From contig WVZH01000276.1 in NCBI GenBank assembly GCA_011772595.1, positions 54,739-65,166 on the forward strand: a stretch of 10,428 nucleotides of DNA, given 5' to 3'. The translations under genes were made by a program, and so were the position numbers. Below the pieces are notes generated by a model, which was not told where the DNA came from, made no database searches, and saw only the letters and a program-made list of their open reading frames with translations. This DNA comes from Anaerolineales bacterium. Its GTDB lineage: Bacteria; Chloroflexota; Anaerolineae; Anaerolineales; E44-bin32. Positions 6,714-10,428 of this stretch are shown here, in pieces (the stretch's first letter is position 1; every line of letters begins with the position of its first letter).

Positions 6714-6731
6714 TCCCCTCGCCAAAAGGGA
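6714..6731 (-). other. Small hairpin with anti-SD-like arm at the khpB-kinase junction
   Basis: The minus-strand RNA reads UCCCUU, a six-base loop, then AGGGGA, forming a six-pair stem with one G-U. Just before it, starting in the base after the khpB stop codon, is TCACCTCC (6729-6736). This is identical to eight bases near the 3' end of bacterial 16S rRNA. The structure could affect ribosome access to the kinase start, which itself lacks an SD. This is inference from base pairing by eye. Confidence 0.25.
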
Positions 6732-6736
6732 GGTGA

Positions 6737-7483
6737 CTATCGGACCGGGATGATCGTGACCTTCCGGCGGTCACCCTCACCGACGCTGGCAGTATCCACC
6801 TTCGTGTCTTCCCGCAGTTCGATATGAATGATACGCCGTTCATTAGCAGGCATTGGCTCCAAGCTCATCGTCCGGCCCGTCTCTACTGCTTGTTGTGCCA
6901 TTCTACGAGCAAGGCGACGAAGCTGACGTTCTCTTCGTGCGCGATATCCTTCGATATCGATCACCACTGCGACGGGGCGTTTGAGTTCTTTACCTACGAT
7001 CAGCCGTGTGATGTATTGCAGTGCTGAAAGGGTTTCACCTCTGCGTCCGATTAAGATACTCAAATCGTCTCCACGAATGTCCACCAGGAGAGGACGAATT
7101 CTGCCGTGTTCGTCGATCTCGCCCCAATGGGCTTCTACTTTGCCACGAATTCCCATACGCTGCAGTAGCTCGATGACGGTATCGCGAGTGATGCGAACAG
7201 CGAGTTCGTCGTCCTCAAATATCTCGGCTTCGAGTGCCTGGGGTGCTTCTTCAACCGCTGTCTCGACAGGTGGTGTCTCTAACGTTGGTTCATCGACGTC
7301 TGAACGTACGCTCAAGCGTACTCTCACCTGGCGGCTTCCAAGACCCAAGAAACCCCGTCCTCCCTCGTCTAACACCTCGACATCCAGCTTCTCTGGAGGA
7401 AGGCCTAATTCCTTCGCGCCGCGGGCGATTGCTTCATCAACACTCGGTGCAATGACTTCGAGGCTGGGTCTCATTTCTGACAT
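6737..7483 (-). CDS. khpB: RNA-binding protein KhpB (Jag/EloR, SpoIIIJ-associated)
   Basis: Cytoplasmic RNA-binding protein, usually encoded beside yidC; in Gram-positive bacteria it works with KhpA and affects cell elongation. 248 residues in three parts. The Jag-N domain (about 6-57) contains the conserved GGRGFLGLGS (41-50). An acidic, Pro-rich linker (about 61-95) follows. The KH domain (about 96-175) has GRRG (146-149) as its GxxG loop. The R3H domain (about 182-248) has RRIIH (216-220) supplying the R-x3-H motif. Start ATG 7481-7483 is preferred over a longer reading from 7549, because that reading overlaps the yidC end and adds Arg/His-rich noise, while GGAAG lies 7 bases before the chosen ATG. 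The gap to the yidC stop is 40 bases. Confidence 0.95.
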   Translation of the reverse strand: MSEMRPSLEVIAPSVDEAIARGAKELGLPPEKLDVEVLDEGGRGFLGLGSRQVRVRLSVRSDVDEPTLETPPVETAVEEAPQALEAEIFEDDELAVRITRDTVIELLQRMGIRGKVEAHWGEIDEHGRIRPLLVDIRGDDLSILIGRRGETLSALQYITRLIVGKELKRPVAVVIDIEGYRARRERQLRRLARRMAQQAVETGRTMSLEPMPANERRIIHIELREDTKVDTASVGEGDRRKVTIIPVR

Positions 7484-7523
7484 GGTCTTTCTTCCATCCT
7501 GTTTATGGCGCAGTCTGCGCCTC

Positions 7524-8300
7524 TCAAGCCCTTTGTGGTGAGCGTTCACGAAGTCTTTGCATGGCGATACCTTGGACGATGCCCAAGAGATTCGAGATGA
7601 CGAAGTAGACTGCTAAGCCAGATGCGAAGCTAAAGGCGAACCAACCTAGCAACAGGGGCATGTAGATGGACATCATCTGACTCATCCCAGCACCTTGTTG
7701 ATCGGACGAGGGTGTTGGTGTTGTGATTTTGGTTTGCAGCCACGTAGAGATTGCAACCAAGATGGCGAGCACCGGGATCCCCGCTCCAAGAAGTGGAATG
7801 TCTGGGAGAAACGGCAGTGGCAATCGCTCTGGCTGACCCAGATTCATGTACAGGAACGTGCTGTTGACGGGGATCAACGCGCTGGATGTCCCTGGATAGA
7901 GTAGCTTGGAGAGATTGAGTAGTTCAATCGGTGTGGCTGCCATGGTGCGAGTGATGGATTGATACAACCCGATAATAATGGGGAATTGAAGCAACATAGG
8001 AAGGCAACCGCTGAACGGGCTATAGCCGGTTTCCTGGTAGAGCTTCATCTGCTCTTCTGCCAATTTCTGACGGTCGTTTTTGAATTTCTCTTGCATCTTC
8101 TTCCACTTCTTCGATTGTTGAAGCTCCTGCATTGCCATTGTGCTACGTAGCTGCTTGACGGTGAAGGGCAGTGTGATCAGTCGGACAATGATTGTGAAGA
8201 GGATGATCGCCAACCCGAAGGTGTGGGGTCCTGCCCCGAAGAATTGATAGATAAAGAGCAGGGCGTTAATCATTGGTTTAAGAATTATCTCGTTCCACAT
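7524..8300 (-). CDS. yidC: Membrane protein insertase YidC (Oxa1/SpoIIIJ type)
   Basis: Inserts and folds membrane proteins alone or with SecYEG. 258 residues, the short form without the large domain between the first two helices found in diderm Proteobacteria. Membrane segments lie at about 8-22, 28-46, 100-120, 170-190 and 210-245. Arg40 in IIVRLITLPF is the conserved positive residue of the hydrophilic groove. A basic cytoplasmic helical hairpin (48-95, rich in Lys, Gln and Met) follows. GCLPMLLQFPI (98-108) and the YFVISNLLGIVQ segment (232-243) are family marks. The C-terminal tail is short and basic. No N-terminal lipobox is present, unlike Bacillus SpoIIIJ. ATG 8298-8300 is chosen over 8339 because AGGA lies 8 bases upstream and the 14-base gap avoids overlapping the propeller gene. 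Confidence 0.96.
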   Translation of the reverse strand: MWNEIILKPMINALLFIYQFFGAGPHTFGLAIILFTIIVRLITLPFTVKQLRSTMAMQELQQSKKWKKMQEKFKNDRQKLAEEQMKLYQETGYSPFSGCLPMLLQFPIIIGLYQSITRTMAATPIELLNLSKLLYPGTSSALIPVNSTFLYMNLGQPERLPLPFLPDIPLLGAGIPVLAILVAISTWLQTKITTPTPSSDQQGAGMSQMMSIYMPLLLGWFAFSFASGLAVYFVISNLLGIVQGIAMQRLRERSPQRA

Positions 8301-8314
8301 ATTATTCGTCCTAG

Positions 8315-9439
8315 CTATTCTGAGAGTGAAACCATGCAACCCGACCTACCGTTCTCAATATCGACAGAATAGATGAAACAGTCGGGCCAGGCAGCTCCCA
8401 CTATGAGTTGATCGGTTAGCAGGATCGGATCGGAGAGTAACTTACCTTGAAGCTTCGCATCGCTTGTCCATATGGAACCACCTGTTTCGGCGTCTGCGGC
8501 ATGAACAATACTCTCTTCGGTTACGAAGTAAACCACACCTTGTCCGATAGCGGGGGTTGCAGCAATGGCACCATCAATCGTTTTGCGCCATAGTTCAGTG
8601 CCATCGGCGACATCCACCGCGTAGGCCATACCTTCCGTGTCGCCTAAGTATGCTACTCCCTGGGAAATGGCGGGATTACTCCACACCCATCCCTCGGTCT
8701 CGAAGGTCCACACGATTTCTCCGGTGGCTCCTTCGAGCGCGACGAGCTCCTCCCCGAAAGTTCCCACGAGCAGAATGCCGTCCGCAAGCGTGGGCGTGTC
8801 AACGATGGATGCTCCCAGATCTGCCGTGCGCCAAATTTCCACGCCGCTGTTAAGATCTATGGCGTAAACATGGTGGTCGAGCGACGAAATGTATATCTGC
8901 TCACCGTCCACTAAGGGTGCCGACCATAACGGCCCCGGATCTTCCCCAGCCTGGTAAGGCCTTCGCCAAGCAGGTTCACCGTCCTCCCAACGGAGTGCGT
9001 AGAGGCGACCGTCGGCTGAGGGCACCAGGACGATATCGCCTGCGATCACCGGAGCACCAATAATGCGGTCTTCGGCTTCATCGAAGGGTTGGGGCCAGGC
9101 ATTAACCTGCGCGCCGGTGATCCGATCCAGGGCATATACTCTATTGTCGTAACCACCAACAATGATCAGATCGACATCCGTTAGTGCGGGGGGTGCGTAA
9201 AAAGTCAAATTCCGGTCTTGCTCTCTTGGAAAACGCCACAGTTCGCGGCCGTTATCGATATCAATCCCAAACACGGCAGTGCCATATGAGGCGTAGATTG
9301 TGGTTTCGTCAACTGCCAATCCCGGCCAGCTGGAGGCCGTGATCGCACTTCCAGCGCATCCTGAGAGCATCAGAGTGATCAGGATGAAAAAGCTTCCCAG
9401 AAATATGAGTGTAATCGGGTAACGAGGTTCCTTTGACAT
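8315..9439 (-). CDS. PQQ/BamB-like beta-propeller lipoprotein
   Basis: Predicted exported, lipid-anchored protein of 374 residues. A signal peptide (1-27) with a hydrophobic stretch ends in the lipobox LSGC, so Cys28 would be lipidated. The mature part has eight repeats of the PQQ-propeller type (hydrophobic-Y-A-hydrophobic-D, then TG or NG, then W): VFGIDIDNGRELW, VYALDRITGAQVNAW, LYALRWEDGEPAW, VYAIDLNSGVEIW, LVALEGATGEIVW, AYAVDVADGTELW, VHAADAETGGSIW and a degenerate IYSVDIENGRSG. This fits an eight-bladed propeller like BamB. No enzyme motif is visible, so a scaffold or binding role is likelier than a PQQ dehydrogenase. Start ATG 9437-9439 has AGGTG 4 bases upstream, overlapping the yidD stop. 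A reading from 9544 would run through yidD and is rejected. It ends 14 bases before yidC; its cell function is unknown. Confidence 0.88.
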   Translation of the reverse strand: MSKEPRYPITLIFLGSFFILITLMLSGCAGSAITASSWPGLAVDETTIYASYGTAVFGIDIDNGRELWRFPREQDRNLTFYAPPALTDVDLIIVGGYDNRVYALDRITGAQVNAWPQPFDEAEDRIIGAPVIAGDIVLVPSADGRLYALRWEDGEPAWRRPYQAGEDPGPLWSAPLVDGEQIYISSLDHHVYAIDLNSGVEIWRTADLGASIVDTPTLADGILLVGTFGEELVALEGATGEIVWTFETEGWVWSNPAISQGVAYLGDTEGMAYAVDVADGTELWRKTIDGAIAATPAIGQGVVYFVTEESIVHAADAETGGSIWTSDAKLQGKLLSDPILLTDQLIVGAAWPDCFIYSVDIENGRSGCMVSLSE

Positions 9440-9446
9440 AAAACAC

Positions 9447-9755
9447 CTATGGTACCGGGTCGTATCCACCTGGATGAAGCGGTTGGCAGCGCAAGATGCG
9501 CCGAAATGCCATCCAACTGCCCTTGAGCAGGCCATATTTGACAATGGCTTGGTAGCCGTAATGAGAGCAGGTTGGTTGAAAGCGGCAGGTATTCACTGGG
9601 ATCGCCCGAGAGATTGTATTCTGATAAAAGCGGATGAACGCCAATGCTGGAAGGCGCGGGATATTTCCCAGTGTGACCGGGATTTCAGATAGCGCTGGTT
9701 CTGGGTTTGATTCGGTAGCAATTTTCTTATGATCAGACATCGGACCAGTTGTCAC
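9447..9755 (-). CDS. yidD: Membrane protein insertion efficiency factor YidD
   Basis: Small inner-face membrane-associated protein that assists YidC-dependent insertion. 102 residues from GTG 9753-9755. The conserved core is complete: [10 protein letters not shown] (40-49), [11 protein letters not shown] (57-67), [18 protein letters not shown] (73-90) and the terminal PGGYDPVP (95-102), with the three family Cys at 57, 63 and 90. The first 30 residues are variable and polar. GTG overlaps the rnpA stop by four bases (GTGA), with AGG about 10 bases upstream. The alternative ATG 9738-9740 would shorten it by five residues; both starts are plausible. It lies between rnpA and the propeller gene, the standard neighbourhood apart from the propeller. 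Confidence 0.95.
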   Translation of the reverse strand: MTTGPMSDHKKIATESNPEPALSEIPVTLGNIPRLPALAFIRFYQNTISRAIPVNTCRFQPTCSHYGYQAIVKYGLLKGSWMAFRRILRCQPLHPGGYDPVP

Positions 9756-10087
9756 TTCAATAAACCTGCGCGCGCTAACAATTCAGCAAGTGCTTCCTGG
9801 ATGGCAGCCCCGCCGGCAGCGACCAGCGCCGCACGAGCGATCAGGATGACATCCCATCCGCCAGAGATCGTGTCTAAATTGCGACGAATGCCTTCACGGA
9901 GCAAGCGTTTTGCGCGATTGCGTTGGACGGCTCCTCCCACGGATCTACCAGCGGCCACACCAAATCGTGAGATGGATAAGCCGTTGGGATTGACGATGAC
10001 AATGACGAGCGGGTGGGCATAGGACTTCCCATTCCGCCGCACCCGCTTGAAATCGGTCGCACTCGTGAGCCGATACTTCCGGTTCAT
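9752..10087 (-). CDS. rnpA: Ribonuclease P protein component
   Basis: Protein subunit of RNase P, which with the RNA subunit removes the 5' leader from pre-tRNA. 111 residues, normal length. Visible: [19 protein letters not shown] (5-23), [14 protein letters not shown] (41-54), and the RNR motif helix [15 protein letters not shown] (55-69), the RNA-contacting signature. The stretch [10 protein letters not shown] (78-87) matches the usual family strand. The C-terminal part is Ala-rich and helical. The start ATG 10085-10087 agrees with the family N-terminus, although the only SD-like purine run (AGGTGG) directly abuts the ATG, an unusual placement. It lies 60 bases after rpmH. That gap has a small GGG/CCC hairpin and no terminator I would accept, so rpmH and rnpA are likely co-transcribed. 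Confidence 0.96.
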   Translation of the reverse strand: MNRKYRLTSATDFKRVRRNGKSYAHPLVIVIVNPNGLSISRFGVAAGRSVGGAVQRNRAKRLLREGIRRNLDTISGGWDVILIARAALVAAGGAAIQEALAELLARAGLLK

Positions 10088-10147
10088 CCACCTAGTCGGC
10101 GAGGAGCGTTCTGTGGGTGTGTGCCCGTCCGTAGTAAGCTGCCCCCA

Positions 10148-10324
10148 CTAGGCTTTCCAATTGACCTTCTTGACGTGCTCGTTCATGCGGACAGAAAGTC
10201 GATACCGGCCCTTTCTACGACGGGCCTTGAGAATTGCACGTCCTCCCTTCGTTCGCATGCGCTTACGAAAGCCGTGAACCCGCATTCGACGGCGTTTTTT
10301 CGGTTGATATGTTCTTTTCGGCAT
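10148..10324 (-). CDS. rpmH: 50S ribosomal protein L34
   Basis: Small, very basic large-subunit ribosomal protein. 58 residues, read directly from the minus strand. It begins [20 protein letters not shown] and continues through [20 protein letters not shown], with a short C-terminal extension ending in NWKA. The start matches the family exactly (MPKRTYQP). The stop is TAG at 10148-10150. GGAAAAGGG lies upstream of the ATG as a moderate SD. The C-terminal extension after KGRYRLSV is longer than in the 44-46-residue E. coli or Bacillus forms, by about 12 residues. It is the first gene after the strong promoter at the right end. Confidence 0.97.
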   Translation of the reverse strand: MPKRTYQPKKRRRMRVHGFRKRMRTKGGRAILKARRRKGRYRLSVRMNEHVKKVNWKA

Positions 10325-10377
10325 TCGCCCTTTTCCAAATCCAAACTTATCTTGAATCCTTGACGTAGCGACGGAGG

Positions 10378-10406
10378 ATTATACCGTATGGGTACATACT
10401 GGTCAA
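10378..10406 (-). promoter_or_regulatory. Sigma-70-type promoter of the rpmH operon
   Basis: The minus strand carries TTGACC (10401-10406), exactly 17 bases, then TATAAT (10378-10383): five of six and six of six matches to consensus. The -10 ends 53 bases before the rpmH ATG, giving a leader of roughly 45-50 bases. The spacer contains an exact inverted repeat GTATG/CATAC (10386-10390 and 10395-10399), centred within half a base of the spacer midpoint. Upstream, an imperfect palindrome CTTAgAGCTTAAG lies at 10415-10427. No DnaA box is visible in the 22 bases left before the window ends. Confidence 0.85.
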
Positions 10407-10428
10407 TTGTAACGCTTAGAGCTTAAGT

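Noticed and set aside
6727..6750. Good plus-strand SD (GGGAGGTGA) followed by ATG
   Set aside because: The frame it opens has about 25 codons antisense to the end of khpB and shows nothing protein-like. The signal is explained by the opposite strand sequence.
6981..7541. 186-residue plus-strand open frame opposite khpB
   Set aside because: It is Ser/Arg/Pro-rich antisense noise over a well-conserved gene with no domain pattern; the same applies to plus-strand frames opposite the kinase, parA, asp23 and reductase genes.
9440..9544. Longer start for the propeller lipoprotein
   Set aside because: It would run through the conserved yidD C-terminus and place 35 residues ahead of a clear lipoprotein signal peptide.

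Overview
This is a compact chromosomal core region. Fifteen protein genes all lie on the minus strand, and every stretch over about 190 bases is coding. It matches the bacterial origin-proximal cluster rpmH-rnpA-yidD-yidC-khpB(jag)-parA-parB, followed by a second run fabG-asp23-nusB-tatA/B-tatC. I see no mobile element, CRISPR array, tRNA, rRNA or other structural RNA gene. The organism looks like a monoderm-type bacterium of moderate GC. YidC is the short form without a large extracytoplasmic domain, and Asp23/Gls24 and KhpB/Jag proteins are present. A propeller lipoprotein between yidD and yidC and the tat genes after nusB suggest Chloroflexota, perhaps Anaerolineae. That placement is inference from protein style and gene order, not from a search.

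Layout, in transcription order from right to left. A near-consensus sigma-70-type promoter (TTGACC, 17-base spacer, TATAAT) at 10378-10406 reads into rpmH (L34), rnpA (RNase P protein), yidD, a lipid-anchored eight-repeat PQQ/BamB-like propeller, yidC, khpB, a PfkB-family kinase, parA, parB and a PanE/ApbA-type reductase. Most junctions are overlaps or gaps of 60 bases or less, so this probably forms one long transcriptional unit combining ribosome and tRNA maturation, membrane-protein insertion and chromosome segregation. A 182-base gap (2949-3130) holds a second TATAAT element. It reads into fabG, an Asp23/Gls24 protein, nusB, a TatA/B-type subunit and tatC, which runs off the left edge.

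The first unit makes the membrane-insertion machinery (YidD, YidC), the RNA-binding KhpB, and the ParA/ParB segregation pair expected near oriC. dnaA and the origin probably lie just beyond the right edge, but this is inferred and not visible here. The second unit combines fatty-acid synthesis (FabG), an Asp23 protein, the antitermination factor NusB and a Tat export pair.

I did not find a wholly new system. The points most worth a second look are the propeller lipoprotein embedded in the YidD/YidC locus, the kinase whose stop overlaps the parA start, the fabG-asp23-nusB arrangement, which resembles the accBC-yqhY-nusB order of Bacillus, the basic N-terminal extension of TatC, and symmetric elements in both promoters.
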